DNA of 64,000 nucleotides from Alphaproteobacteria bacterium (lineage in GTDB: Bacteria > Pseudomonadota > Alphaproteobacteria > Rhodobacterales > Rhodobacteraceae): contig JAUHWT010000019.1 in assembly GCA_030427145.1 (NCBI GenBank), forward strand, positions 36,773-100,772, in the 5' to 3' direction. Shown piece by piece: positions 33,622 through 42,698 of the stretch (position 1 is the first letter of the stretch; the number at the start of each line of letters is the position of its first letter). The translations under genes were made by a program, and so were the position numbers. Below the pieces are notes generated by a model. The model was not told the DNA's origin. It worked only from the letters and a program-made list of their open reading frames with translations, and ran no database searches.

Positions 33622-35127
33622 TCAATGTCGGCCCCCGCCATAGCGCCCGGTGGCGCCACGGATCCGGGGTCGTACCGTTTTTGCCGCAGGTCCGGGAAGG
33701 GGGGATGACGCGGGTGGCGGTCCTCCGCGGACGGGAGATGAGGGCTCCCGGACTTCGGGCGCCTTCTCAGGCTCCGGCTGCTGCCGACGCAGGGGCACGT
33801 TTTCCCTGCGCGGCACGTAGATCCAGGCCCCGGCCCCAAGATAGGCCATGACCATGACATTGGCCGCGCCCCACAGATGCACCGTTGTCAGGGTGAAAAT
33901 CAGTCCGGCGACGGCGATGAAATGTCCGGAACGGTAATCCGCAACCGTGTCATCAAGGCCTTTGGCCCACATGACCATGCCAAGATGGGTCAAAATGGCG
34001 GCGATCAGGAAGAGCAGCGTTGGGATGCCATACGCGACCGCGGTGGAGAGCCAGAAATTGTCGATGCTGCCGGTATGCCACCAGGGCAGATCAATATCCC
34101 CGCCCTTGCCGGCTCCGAAAACCGGATTGTCCCACAGGGAGTTGAGGGCGTATTCAAACGTCATCAGGCGGTAATCGGCCGTGGCGGGCACGAGCGTCAG
34201 GTTGGAGACGAGGAAGTCCACCGCCCCGTTTGGCGTGATCAGTTCAAGGACCATGAACACGCTGAGGCCGCAGCCCGCCAGCACCATCCATTTGCTTTTC
34301 AGTTTTGGCACGATGCGGTCCCAGCCCATCATGATGGACTGGATCAGCATGGCCAGAATAGGGGCCGAGGACAGGGAGGAAAAGGTGGTGAAGAAACAGG
34401 TCCCCATCCAGAAGATCCGTTTCGGGATCTGGTCCCGGAAGATGTAGAAGGCGTTGGCAAAGCCAAGGGAGCAGAAAAGACCGTACAGGATCGGGTGCTC
34501 AAACGAGACCTGGGCGCGGTGAAAGCCAAGGCGGGGCGGGTGTTCCGACTGACCGAAGGGCATCAGGGCCATGCCGGTGATTTTGCTGACCAGGTTGAGT
34601 TTTGTGACCATCTCGACCAGCGCAAACGGTGCCATAAACAAAAGACCGTAGAAAAAGCACTGAAAGAATGTCCGGTAATCCAGCTGTCCGCGCACCAGCA
34701 CCCTGCCGAACAGATAGCCGCAGATGGCCTCCACAGCCGCGATGATGACGGCATCAATCCGCCCGAAGCCCTCATGATAGAGAACCGACATGGCCAGTGA
34801 GAGCACGTAAAGCAGGATCAGCGTGTCGACGGTGGTCATGCGCCCGGCCGTGCCCCGGATGAACTGCCAGCACAGTGGAACGAAGGCAGCGAGCAGAAGC
34901 GCGCGGTACGGGGTCAGACGCGCGCCGCCGAGGAAAAAGGACCCAGGGATCAGCAGACAGACGATAAACAGGACAAAAAGCCATTTTTTGGCGCCGATTT
35001 TATCCTCTTCGGTCTCATCAGGTGTGGCGGGGGCATGCCTCGACCGGCGCTCCAGGGGCTGCCTTCGCCCATCCGGCACCCGGGTTGAAAATGTTGCCGA
35101 TCGTTCAGTCATTCCTGCCGCATTCAA
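33622..35127 (-). CDS. Wzy/O-antigen-ligase-like membrane polymerase
   Basis: The 501-residue protein has about ten to twelve membrane helices. A large periplasmic region contains YALNSLWDNPVFGAGKGGDI and then HTGSIDNFWLSTAVAYGIPT, the Wzy_C/O-antigen-ligase signature. The N-terminal 45 residues and the C-terminal 65 residues (Pro/Arg-rich) are cytoplasmic and disordered. It would polymerise EPS repeat units in the periplasm. A TTG at 35127 preceded by AGGGTAAAGG, or the ATG at 35112, can be the start. It is transcribed with the PglK-like gene. Confidence 0.8.
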   Translation of the reverse strand: MNAAGMTERSATFSTRVPDGRRQPLERRSRHAPATPDETEEDKIGAKKWLFVLFIVCLLIPGSFFLGGARLTPYRALLLAAFVPLCWQFIRGTAGRMTTVDTLILLYVLSLAMSVLYHEGFGRIDAVIIAAVEAICGYLFGRVLVRGQLDYRTFFQCFFYGLLFMAPFALVEMVTKLNLVSKITGMALMPFGQSEHPPRLGFHRAQVSFEHPILYGLFCSLGFANAFYIFRDQIPKRIFWMGTCFFTTFSSLSSAPILAMLIQSIMMGWDRIVPKLKSKWMVLAGCGLSVFMVLELITPNGAVDFLVSNLTLVPATADYRLMTFEYALNSLWDNPVFGAGKGGDIDLPWWHTGSIDNFWLSTAVAYGIPTLLFLIAAILTHLGMVMWAKGLDDTVADYRSGHFIAVAGLIFTLTTVHLWGAANVMVMAYLGAGAWIYVPRRENVPLRRQQPEPEKAPEVREPSSPVRGGPPPASSPLPGPAAKTVRPRIRGATGRYGGGRH

Positions 35128-35515
35128 CCTTTACCCTGGAACCGAAGCACACATGCGCGGAGTGCGGTGATTTCCCCCGATACAGGGTTCTTATGAAAGT
35201 TGCATCAATATTTCACGCGGTTTCCGGGGTCGTGATGCCCCGCGTACCCTTTACCCTTTCTTAAAGACCCACGGCAATCCTGGCGCGAAATGGTCATGCC
35301 TTTGTGAGGGCGTGCCTGCCCACGGGGCGGTGAGGAGGGGCCGTCATGCGCAAAATCGTGGCTTCAGGGCTGCACCGTTGCCTGCTGCGACCTCAAATTC
35401 AACGCACATGCAACACATCGCCACGACAGGGCCTGGCCGCGCATTGCTCCCTGTAATGCGCCGTTCAAAGCGTTTATGAGCGGGTGCAGGAAATCCCGTC
35501 CTTCAGGAGTGCCGT
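35128..35515. other. Divergent intergenic region
   Basis: This 388-base region separates the Wzy-like gene from a glycosyltransferase gene and must carry divergent promoters. A lower-GC patch at about 35190-35270 is the likely promoter area. I see no palindrome, terminator or small gene that can be supported. Confidence 0.35.
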
Positions 35516-36661
35516 ATGGACAGAAAGGTTTTGCTTGTCTCGAACCACAATGCGGTCACGCGACCGTGGAACGGTGTGCCTTATGAGTTCCTGAATGTCA
35601 TTGCCGGGATCGAGGACGCGACCATTGTGGCTCCACCACCTCTGCGGAGGGATCTTGGCCTGAATTATTCCGCCATGGAGTTTCTGCGCAATGCGGGGGG
35701 CGAGCTTGCCGATCAGGCCCGCCGGGCGGTCCGGGGCAAATTTCCCGGGGTCATGCAGCCCGTCACCATCGATCAGGATTACGACGTCTGCTTTTTCATG
35801 TGCCAGTTCTCGAAAAATCTCGGGGACATGGAGCAGGTGAAAAACTGGCGGGCGCGCTCAAAACTGGCGGTGGCCTTCGTGCTGGAAACCTGGTCTTCCC
35901 AGTTTGCGCGCCGCAAGGCCGATCTCGCCATTCTCAATGAGTTCGATCATGTGTTCGTTCTCAACGCCTCCTCGATCCCCGAGCTGAAGAAATACGTCAC
36001 CGCCCCGGTCTCCTTTCTGGCCACGGGGGCGGATGCCCTGGCTTCCTGTCCCCATCCCGCCAATGCGCCCCGTGTGGTCGATATTCTGAGCATGGGACGG
36101 CGGCGCCCGGAGGTGCATGAGGCGGCGCTGAAACTGGTTCGGGACCGGGATATTTTCTATATCCACGACATCTGGGGCAACATCACGGCCCGTGACTGGG
36201 GCGAGATCCGGGCGGCCAATGCCGACATGACGCGGCGCTGCAAATATTATGTGGCCTGGGATCCCGTGACCGTCAGCCCGATCAAAAACGACGTGATTGG
36301 AAATGAGCGGGCCATTTCCACCCGGTATTTCGAGGGCGCGGCCGGCGGGGCGATCATGATTGGATCGCGGGCGGGCTGCGAGGAGTTCGACGCCCTGTTC
36401 GACTGGCCCGACGCGGTGGTCGAGATCGACCCGGAGGGCGGGGATCTCGCCGCGGTTCTGGAGGCTCTTGATGCCGACACGGAACGCGCGGAGGCCGCCC
36501 GCCGCAACAACGTTCTCAACAGTTTGCGCCGCCATGACTGGGCTTTCCGCTGGGAACGGATCCTTGAAACCCTTGGTCTGGAAACAACCGCGGCACATCG
36601 GGCACGGGTCGCGGAAATGGCGCGGCTCGCAGGTGAGATAGATGTGGCTGATGCGTCGTGA
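35516..36661 (+). CDS. GT-B type glycosyltransferase
   Basis: The 381-residue protein has an N-terminal Rossmann half (VLLVSNHNAVTRPWNGVPYE). Its C-terminal donor half contains VVDILSMGRRRPEVHEAAL and the glycosyltransferase end-signature STRYFEGAAGGAIMIGSRAG, followed by FDWPDAVVEIDPEGGDLAAV. This matches CgeB/GT4-related enzymes that lack the strict E-x7-E motif. The donor sugar is unknown. A clear AGGAGTGCCGT site precedes the ATG. It is followed by the CDP-sugar genes in the same direction, so they may form one unit for a special branch sugar. Confidence 0.75.
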   Translation: MDRKVLLVSNHNAVTRPWNGVPYEFLNVIAGIEDATIVAPPPLRRDLGLNYSAMEFLRNAGGELADQARRAVRGKFPGVMQPVTIDQDYDVCFFMCQFSKNLGDMEQVKNWRARSKLAVAFVLETWSSQFARRKADLAILNEFDHVFVLNASSIPELKKYVTAPVSFLATGADALASCPHPANAPRVVDILSMGRRRPEVHEAALKLVRDRDIFYIHDIWGNITARDWGEIRAANADMTRRCKYYVAWDPVTVSPIKNDVIGNERAISTRYFEGAAGGAIMIGSRAGCEEFDALFDWPDAVVEIDPEGGDLAAVLEALDADTERAEAARRNNVLNSLRRHDWAFRWERILETLGLETTAAHRARVAEMARLAGEIDVADAS

Positions 36662-36753
36662 AACGCGTATAGGGTAACGGGCATTTAATCTTATGGAGCG
36701 ATCCGGGGCGGATCGCTGCCTGATATGTCGGCCATGTATGAAGAGGTGTTTTT

Positions 36754-37527
36754 GTGAAAGCAGTTATTTTTGCCGGTGGATATGGCACCCGTATCAGCGA
36801 GGAAACGGTTACCCTTCCCAAGCCGCTTGTCGAGATCGGCGGCATGCCGATGCTCTGGCACATCATGAAGATCTATTCGGCTCACGGAATAAACGACTTC
36901 ATCATCTGCTGTGGCTACAAGGGCCACATGATCAAGAAATACTTTCTGGATTTCTTCCATCACTCCAATGACATGACCATCGATCTGAGCGACAACTCGA
37001 TCGAGGTGCGCCGTTCGGCCTCCGAGCCCTGGAAGGTGACGCTCGCCGATACCGGACTTGAGACCATGACCGGCGGACGGCTTGCCCGTGTGCGCGACTA
37101 TATCGGGGATGAGACCTTTTGCCTGACCTATGGCGACGGCGTCACCGATCTCGATATCACCAAAACCATCGAATATCACCGCGAACAGGGCAAACTGGCC
37201 ACCGTGACGGCGGTGCAGCAGCCAGGACGCTTCGGCGCGCTCGACCTCTCCCCGGACAAGACCCGCATTCAGGGCTTCCGCGAGAAAAGCATGTCCGACG
37301 GTCACCTCATCAATGGCGGTTACTTCGTCTGTGAGCCGGGCGTAATCGACTACGTGATCGACGACACCACCGTCTGGGAGGAGGAGCCGCTCAAGGGGCT
37401 CGTGGCCGACGATCAGCTGGCCGTCTATCACTATCCCGGTTTCTGGCAGAACATGGACACCCTGCGTGACAAGCACGTGCTGCAGAAAATGTGGGATGGC
37501 GGCAAGGCGCCGTGGAAGATCTGGTAA
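36754..37527 (+). CDS. rfbF: Glucose-1-phosphate cytidylyltransferase
   Basis: The 257-residue protein is full-length RfbF. It has the nucleotidyltransferase motif [20 protein letters not shown] with [50 protein letters not shown], and ERAP-like [15 protein letters not shown]. It makes CDP-glucose from CTP and glucose-1-phosphate. The usual partner, CDP-glucose 4,6-dehydratase (rfbG), is not next to it; instead an extended SDR follows 128 bases later. The pathway from CDP-glucose therefore continues with different enzymes or with an rfbG elsewhere. Confidence 0.9.
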   Translation: MKAVIFAGGYGTRISEETVTLPKPLVEIGGMPMLWHIMKIYSAHGINDFIICCGYKGHMIKKYFLDFFHHSNDMTIDLSDNSIEVRRSASEPWKVTLADTGLETMTGGRLARVRDYIGDETFCLTYGDGVTDLDITKTIEYHREQGKLATVTAVQQPGRFGALDLSPDKTRIQGFREKSMSDGHLINGGYFVCEPGVIDYVIDDTTVWEEEPLKGLVADDQLAVYHYPGFWQNMDTLRDKHVLQKMWDGGKAPWKIW

Positions 37528-37655
37528 CGGGTCTTTTTTCGGCGAAGTGTTATGCGGATCACGGAAACCGGGCACCCCAGGGGCGTAGGGCTCCGTTAAC
37601 GGGACAGCCGGACACGACAAAAGTATAGAGTTCACAGGTAACAGGAAAACTGACA

Positions 37656-38693
37656 ATGCGCGTATTTCTCACCGGTGCTGACGGATATATCGGCGCGATC
37701 ATGGGGCCGAAACTGCTTGAGGCCGGGCATGAGGTTCTGGGCATCGATACCGGCTACTACCGCCGCGGCTGGCTGTTTGATGACCACAAAACGCATCCGC
37801 AGGTGGTCTCGAAGGATCAGCGGCAAATTCAGCCCTCCGATCTTGAGGGCTTTGACGCGGTGGTGCATCTGGCCGAGCTGTCCAACGATCCGATCGGGGA
37901 AAACGATCCCGACCTGACCATGGACGTCAACCACCGGGGCTCGACCAATCTTGCCCGCATGGCCCGTGATGCCGGTGTGAAGCGGTTTATCCAGGCCTCC
38001 TCCTGCTCGACCTATGGCGCGGGTGGTGACGAGATGCGCACCGAGACCAGTGAGCTTGCGCCGCAGACGGCCTATGCCCGCTGCAAGATCCTCGTCGAGG
38101 AAAGCGTGCGGGACATGATGGACGACAATTTTACGCCCGTCTTCATGCGGAACGCCACCGCCTATGGCGCAAGCCCCCGTCAGCGGTTTGACCTCGTGCT
38201 CAACAACCTCTGCGGTTTCGCCCATACCATCGGGGAAATCCGCATGACCTCCGACGGCTCGCCTTGGCGGCCGATCACCCATATCGAAGACATCTGCGAG
38301 GCCATGCTCTGCGCGCTGAAGGCGCCACGGGACGCGGTCGCGGGCGAGGCGTTTAACGTGGGCGCGGACAGTGAAAACTACCGCATTCGCGAGATCGCCG
38401 AGATCGTGGCCAAAACCTTCCCGGGCTGTGAGCTGACCATTGGCGAGAGCGGCGGGGATACCCGGTCCTACCGTGTTTCCTTCGCCAAGATCCGCGAGCA
38501 CATGCCGGAGTTCAAAACCTCCTGGACGGCCGAGCGCGGCGCGCGTCAGCTTAAGACCGTGTTCGACCGCATCGGCCTGACGAAGGAGATGTTCGAGACG
38601 CCGCCCTACACCCGCCTGCGCGAGCTGGCCTATCTTCAGGACAGCGGCCAGATCGACAACAAACTGTTCTGGCGCGAGACGCCCGCGGTTTAA
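37656..38693 (+). CDS. Extended SDR, nucleotide-sugar epimerase/dehydratase
   Basis: The 345-residue protein has the NAD motif VFLTGADGYIGAIMGPKLL, the active-site sequence SSCSTYGAGGDEM, and Tyr-x3-Lys in AYARCK. PITHIEDICEAMLCAL and EAFNVGADSENYRIREIAEI complete the fold. The substrate is probably an NDP-sugar from the RfbF reaction. FDAVVHLAELSNDPIGEN is characteristic of a subgroup found beside rfbF. It carries its own strong terminator after the stop codon. It could be a 4,6-dehydratase, an epimerase or a reductase; I cannot tell. Confidence 0.8.
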   Translation: MRVFLTGADGYIGAIMGPKLLEAGHEVLGIDTGYYRRGWLFDDHKTHPQVVSKDQRQIQPSDLEGFDAVVHLAELSNDPIGENDPDLTMDVNHRGSTNLARMARDAGVKRFIQASSCSTYGAGGDEMRTETSELAPQTAYARCKILVEESVRDMMDDNFTPVFMRNATAYGASPRQRFDLVLNNLCGFAHTIGEIRMTSDGSPWRPITHIEDICEAMLCALKAPRDAVAGEAFNVGADSENYRIREIAEIVAKTFPGCELTIGESGGDTRSYRVSFAKIREHMPEFKTSWTAERGARQLKTVFDRIGLTKEMFETPPYTRLRELAYLQDSGQIDNKLFWRETPAV

Positions 38694-38704
38694 GGCGGAG
38701 AGCC

Positions 38705-38748
38705 AAAAAAGCGGGGACCGGCGGCAAACCGGTCCCCGCTTTTTTTTG
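38705..38748. terminator. Strong bidirectional terminator
   Basis: AAAAAAGCGGGGACCGG pairs with CCGGTCCCCGCTTTTTTT. It sits between convergent genes and can stop transcription from both sides. Confidence 0.95.
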
Positions 38749-38758
38749 TGTGCGGTTC

Positions 38759-39241
38759 TCAGACTGCGGAACCGACAACCCGTCCGACCCTGAATTCCAC
38801 GGCCGCCTTTCCACGAAGGGCGACGGGGTCGGGCATGGGCTCACGGGACATTCTTTCAAAAATTCCCGCGGCCTGAACCGGGCTGCGGCAGATCATGACC
38901 TGACCGGGGTCACGGGCGTCGATGCTGTCGGCGGGAACCTCGTGTTCCATAAAGTCGTCCTCCCACTCGAGATCATCCCGGTGGATGATGAACAGAACGG
39001 AGTTTTCGCGGCTTTCCAGCCAGGCCGAGACCCCGTTACGGCGGATGCGGGGGGAGTCGTCCCGTTCGTGACAGTAAAAGGCGGACCCGGGCACGTGTGA
39101 GATCACGTACATTGCCGCCGCAATGATGTTTTTGAACTGTGCGGGATCAACATCATGGGCGAGGTTGGCCAGGTGCTGGCGCTGTGTTTCGATGAAATGG
39201 TCACAGGTCATCCGTTCGACGAGAGAGGTGTCGTGCTTCAT
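38759..39241 (-). CDS. Uncharacterised 160-residue acidic protein
   Basis: The protein is soluble, without signal peptide or membrane helix. It has an N-terminal helical part (MTCDHFIETQRQHLANLAHD), and then segments such as NSVLFIIHRDDLEWEDDFME and DARDPGQVMICRSPVQAAGI. Two acidic patches (DDLEWEDD) may bind metal. I do not recognise a family. The start is the ATG at 39241; the upstream bases are A+T-rich and carry no clear Shine-Dalgarno. It ends just before a bidirectional terminator and appears monocistronic. Confidence 0.6.
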   Translation of the reverse strand: MKHDTSLVERMTCDHFIETQRQHLANLAHDVDPAQFKNIIAAAMYVISHVPGSAFYCHERDDSPRIRRNGVSAWLESRENSVLFIIHRDDLEWEDDFMEHEVPADSIDARDPGQVMICRSPVQAAGIFERMSREPMPDPVALRGKAAVEFRVGRVVGSAV

Positions 39242-39428
39242 GATTGATCCAACAGAAATTCAGTCCGTAACGGTTCTGCCGCCACGCTACAGGTTAACAA
39301 CAGGGATGTAGTTCTTACCCACCGTCTTCGATTAACAATCCGTACATACAAATGAACAATTCATGAAGACGTAAAAAAACAAAAATATAATTCAAACTTT
39401 ATTACGAATGCGCGGGATCCGTTTTGTT

Positions 39429-39452
39429 CCGGGAGCCGGTGGTGGCTCCCGG
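39429..39452 (-). terminator. Perfect 9-bp hairpin after the FG-GAP gene
   Basis: CCGGGAGCC and GGCTCCCGG flank the loop GGTGGT, ten bases past the stop of the large minus-strand gene. The following minus-strand bases are A-rich rather than T-rich, so it is a probable but not canonical terminator. The adjoining 39300-39410 stretch is unusually A+T-rich. Confidence 0.5.
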
Positions 39453-39461
39453 AGACCGGTT

Positions 39462-42400
39462 TTAGACGAACAGAACGTCGAATTCGCCGGTGAACACAAG
39501 ATCCGCCTCCGGATCGATCTCAAAGGTAAACACATCCAGATTGCCCGGTGCGTTGTAGACCTTCATGGCGAAGTCGATGCCCTCGGCCGTCAGTGTCGCA
39601 CTGTCGTTGCTTTCGAATTTTGAGGTCTCAAGACCGGTAAACTCAAAACCATCCGCCTGGACATCCCCCTCAAAGGTCGCGCCCCTGTCGCGGCTGGTGG
39701 CGGTGACGGTCACAAGGCTGCCGTCGCGCTCCACGGTCAGAAGACCCGGATACTGAGGGTCGACCGGATCAACGGGATCAACCGGGTCGACAGGGTCCAC
39801 CGGATCGACGGGATCCACCGGGTCGGCGGGTCCGTCCACGAACTCCACATCGAAGGCGCCGCTGACATCCAGGGACGCGGAGGGGTCCACCTCGAAGGTG
39901 AACACGTCCATGTTTCCGGGCGCGTTGTAGACCTTCATGGTGAAGTCGATGCCGCCCGCCGTCAGCGCAACCCGGTCATTGCTCTCGAATTTCGAGCTCT
40001 GCAGGTTGCTGATGGCATGACCGTTCGCGGTGAGGGTGCCCTCGAAGGTGGCGCCCTGATCGCGGCTTGTGGCCGTGACCGTGACGAGGCTGCCCTCCCG
40101 TTCAATGGTCAGAAGACCGGGATACTGCGGATCGACCGGATCAACGGGGTCCACCGGGTCGACAGGATCAACCGGGTCTACCGGATCGACAGGGTCCACG
40201 GGATCCACCGGGTCGGTTGGGCCGCCCACGAAATCCACGTCGAACGCGCCGCTGACATCGAGGGTCGCGGAGGGGTCCACCTCGAAGGTGAACACGTCCA
40301 TGTTCCCGGGCGCGTTGTAGACCTTCATGGTGAAGTCGATGCCGCCCGCCGTCAGCGCAACCCGGTCATTGCTCTCGAATTTGGAACTCTGCAGGTTGGA
40401 GATGGTGTGACCGTTAGCGGTCAGGGTGCCCTCGAACGTGGCCCCGCCCTCACGGCTGGTGGCGGTGACGGTCACAAGGCTGCCGTCGCGCTCGATGGTC
40501 AGAAGGCCGGGATATTGCGGGTCCACCGGATCCACGGGGTCGACCGGATCAACGGGATCAACCGGATCGACAGGGTCCACGGGATCCACCGGGTTGGTTG
40601 GGCCGTCCACGAAATCCACGTCGAACGCGCCGCTGACATCCAGGGTTGCGGACGGATCCACCTCAAAGGTGAACACGTCCATGTTCCCGGGCGCGTTGTA
40701 GACCTTCATGGTGAAATCTATGCCGTTTGCCGTCAGCGCAACCCGGTCATTGCTCTCGAATTTGGAACTCTGCAGGTTGGAGATGGTGTGACCGTTAGCG
40801 GTCAGGGCGCCCTCGAACGTGGCCCCGCCCTCACGGCTGGTGGCGGTGACGGTCACAAGGCTGCCGTCGCGCTCGATGGTCAGAAGGCCGGGATATTGCG
40901 GGTTCACCGGGTCCACGGGGTCGACCGGATCAACAGGGTCGACAGGGTTCCCGGAGCCCGTCCTGTCCTCGGCAAGCGTCAGGCGCTGATTGGCGGCGAC
41001 GGTGCCGATGGACTGTTCATGGCCGTCGGCCCAGATGATCCGCACGTCAGCGGAGCCATGGCTGCCCAGACCGAAATGCAGGCGCGTGTCATCCTGGGCC
41101 CAGCGGTGTGCGCCGCTGTCCTGCTCGAGCATCTGCTCCCGGCCATCGGGCGTGCGGACAATCACCCGCGCCCCGAGACCGTCCCGTTCCGATACGCTGC
41201 CGGCGAGTGCCAGGCTCAGCCAGTTGTTCGCGTTGGCATTTCCTTCCAGCAGGACGTACTGGCCGGCGTTTTCCTCTGACAGTGCGCCCTCACCGGTCGA
41301 GATCACCAGATCCAGAACCCCGTCATTGTTGACATCGCCCGAGACGATGCTCTGACCCTCGCCTGGAATGCCGGTATCCGTGATTTTCTGGGCTGTGAAC
41401 TGACCGGAGCCGTTATTGACCCACATGACGATCTCAAGGCCGTCGGTTCTTTCGAGGGCGGCAATGTCCTGGTCGCCATCATTGTCGAAATCCCCAACCG
41501 TCGCGCCGATTGTGCTGGTCGTGATGGCGGTGAGGCCCGCCGCCGTGGCCTTGTTGTCCCATGAGCCATCGGCATTCCGGACAAGCAGTTTATTGGCCAG
41601 CGGTCCGGGCTGGCCCACGAAAACCTCGGGCGTCAGATCGCCGTCAAAATCCGCAACCAGAAGGTCGCTTACCCAGGAACTGGGGCCCATGGTAACCGAC
41701 GCCGCCTGGAAGCCGCTGCCCGTGCTTTCCTCAATACGGACCGATGTGCCGTTGACGATGACCATGTCGGTCCGGGCGTCACCGTTCAGACGCGCGCCGA
41801 TGGCGAAATTGTCGCCCCCTCTGGTGTCGAGGTCGGATGATACATCATAGCCGCCGCGGCCATTCGGCTCCATCAGAACGCTGGGATAACTGCCATCATC
41901 CCGCGCGATGCTGCCCAGGAAGACGGATACCTCGCCGTCCATCTCCACGGGAACCATGATCCGTCCCCGGGCCGGGCCGTAGTCGAGACCAAGCTGCTCC
42001 GCCAGATTGGTGGCGGAAATTGTCCCGTTTGTGTTGAGATGCACCTTGTTCCAGAATTCGCTGTTCGAGGCATCCACCGGACCGCCCTGGCGGCCGCCAA
42101 CGGACTCAAGCAGATCCAGATCGCCATCCTGGTCGATGTCGAAGAAAACCGCGCCATGCTCATCGCCTGTCAGGTCGAGCGTGACATAGCGGGCGTTCTG
42201 GGTGCCGATCCCGTAGCCGATTTCGGACGGGTTCACCAGGTGGTGGTTGACGAAAAGGTCCAGAAACCCGTCAAGATCCACATCCGCCAGGGCGATGCCC
42301 CAGGTCGTGCCGTGATAGATGTCCTCATCGTGATCATGATCGTCATGATCGAGACCCGCATCCGCGGAAAACGCCAGCCTGTGGCTGACGTCGGAAAAGC

Positions 42401-42473
42401 TGATACTCAAATCCCCAACCCCTGTAGTAACTCTGTAATACCTGCCATCCGGGTAAAAACATCCCGGAGGCAC
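39462..42473 (-). CDS. Large FG-GAP/UnbV protein with Val-Asp-Pro linkers and four tandem modules
   Basis: The product, about 1,000 residues, has three parts. Residues about 50-430 form an FG-GAP/VCBS propeller with calcium-type repeats (ADVDLDGFLDLFVN, DLTGDEHGAVFFDIDQDGDL, GDFDNDGDQDIAALE). Near 445-510 lies an ASPIC/UnbV domain (HRWAQDDTRLHFGLGSHGSA). The C-terminal half contains four copies of a module of about 90 residues beginning QYPGLLTIERDGSLVTVTAT, joined by (Val-Asp-Pro)n linkers. There is no Sec signal, so type I or another export is likely. The start may be the GTG at 42473 or the TTG at 42407, which has a GGGG-type site. It is probably an extracellular adhesin or matrix protein. 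Confidence 0.75.
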   Translation of the reverse strand: MPPGCFYPDGRYYRVTTGVGDLSISFSDVSHRLAFSADAGLDHDDHDHDEDIYHGTTWGIALADVDLDGFLDLFVNHHLVNPSEIGYGIGTQNARYVTLDLTGDEHGAVFFDIDQDGDLDLLESVGGRQGGPVDASNSEFWNKVHLNTNGTISATNLAEQLGLDYGPARGRIMVPVEMDGEVSVFLGSIARDDGSYPSVLMEPNGRGGYDVSSDLDTRGGDNFAIGARLNGDARTDMVIVNGTSVRIEESTGSGFQAASVTMGPSSWVSDLLVADFDGDLTPEVFVGQPGPLANKLLVRNADGSWDNKATAAGLTAITTSTIGATVGDFDNDGDQDIAALERTDGLEIVMWVNNGSGQFTAQKITDTGIPGEGQSIVSGDVNNDGVLDLVISTGEGALSEENAGQYVLLEGNANANNWLSLALAGSVSERDGLGARVIVRTPDGREQMLEQDSGAHRWAQDDTRLHFGLGSHGSADVRIIWADGHEQSIGTVAANQRLTLAEDRTGSGNPVDPVDPVDPVDPVNPQYPGLLTIERDGSLVTVTATSREGGATFEGALTANGHTISNLQSSKFESNDRVALTANGIDFTMKVYNAPGNMDVFTFEVDPSATLDVSGAFDVDFVDGPTNPVDPVDPVDPVDPVDPVDPVDPVDPQYPGLLTIERDGSLVTVTATSREGGATFEGTLTANGHTISNLQSSKFESNDRVALTAGGIDFTMKVYNAPGNMDVFTFEVDPSATLDVSGAFDVDFVGGPTDPVDPVDPVDPVDPVDPVDPVDPVDPVDPQYPGLLTIEREGSLVTVTATSRDQGATFEGTLTANGHAISNLQSSKFESNDRVALTAGGIDFTMKVYNAPGNMDVFTFEVDPSASLDVSGAFDVEFVDGPADPVDPVDPVDPVDPVDPVDPVDPQYPGLLTVERDGSLVTVTATSRDRGATFEGDVQADGFEFTGLETSKFESNDSATLTAEGIDFAMKVYNAPGNLDVFTFEIDPEADLVFTGEFDVLFV
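39465..40915 (-). repeat. Four tandem module repeats with 9-bp VDP linker repeats
   Basis: Four units of roughly 270 bases each encode nearly the same module; the first three (5' in the gene) are over 90 percent identical by eye in protein, the last is more divergent. Between them are runs of 9-base units coding Val-Asp-Pro, of different lengths (about 4 to 9 units). Such arrays expand and contract by recombination or slippage. Confidence 0.85.
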
Positions 42474-42623
42474 CCCTGAGGCAAATATTACAGCAGCGGC
42501 AGGGCCTTATCTATCATATTTCCGACAAATTTTCGAAAATGGTTACTAAAATGTAATGTCAGTTTATTTTATGAATTGATTAAACAACTTTGGCGATTTT
42601 AATAAATATCAAATAAAATAAAA

Positions 42624-42650
42624 AGGGCGCAACCTGATCTATTGCGCCCT
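42624..42650 (-). terminator. Rho-independent terminator of rfbC
   Basis: On the minus strand AGGGCGCAA (42642-42650) pairs with TTGCGCCCT (42624-42632), followed by TTTTATTTTATTTG. It ends the rfbC transcript in an A+T-rich gap. Confidence 0.9.
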
Positions 42651-42698
42651 GAAAGCCCGAAAAACGACAGTTCTGTTATCGATACGTCGCAGGACGTG

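Noticed and set aside
39760..40950. Short direct repeats resembling a CRISPR array
   Set aside because: They are in-frame 9-base Val-Asp-Pro codon repeats and tandem protein modules, with no unique spacers and no cas genes.
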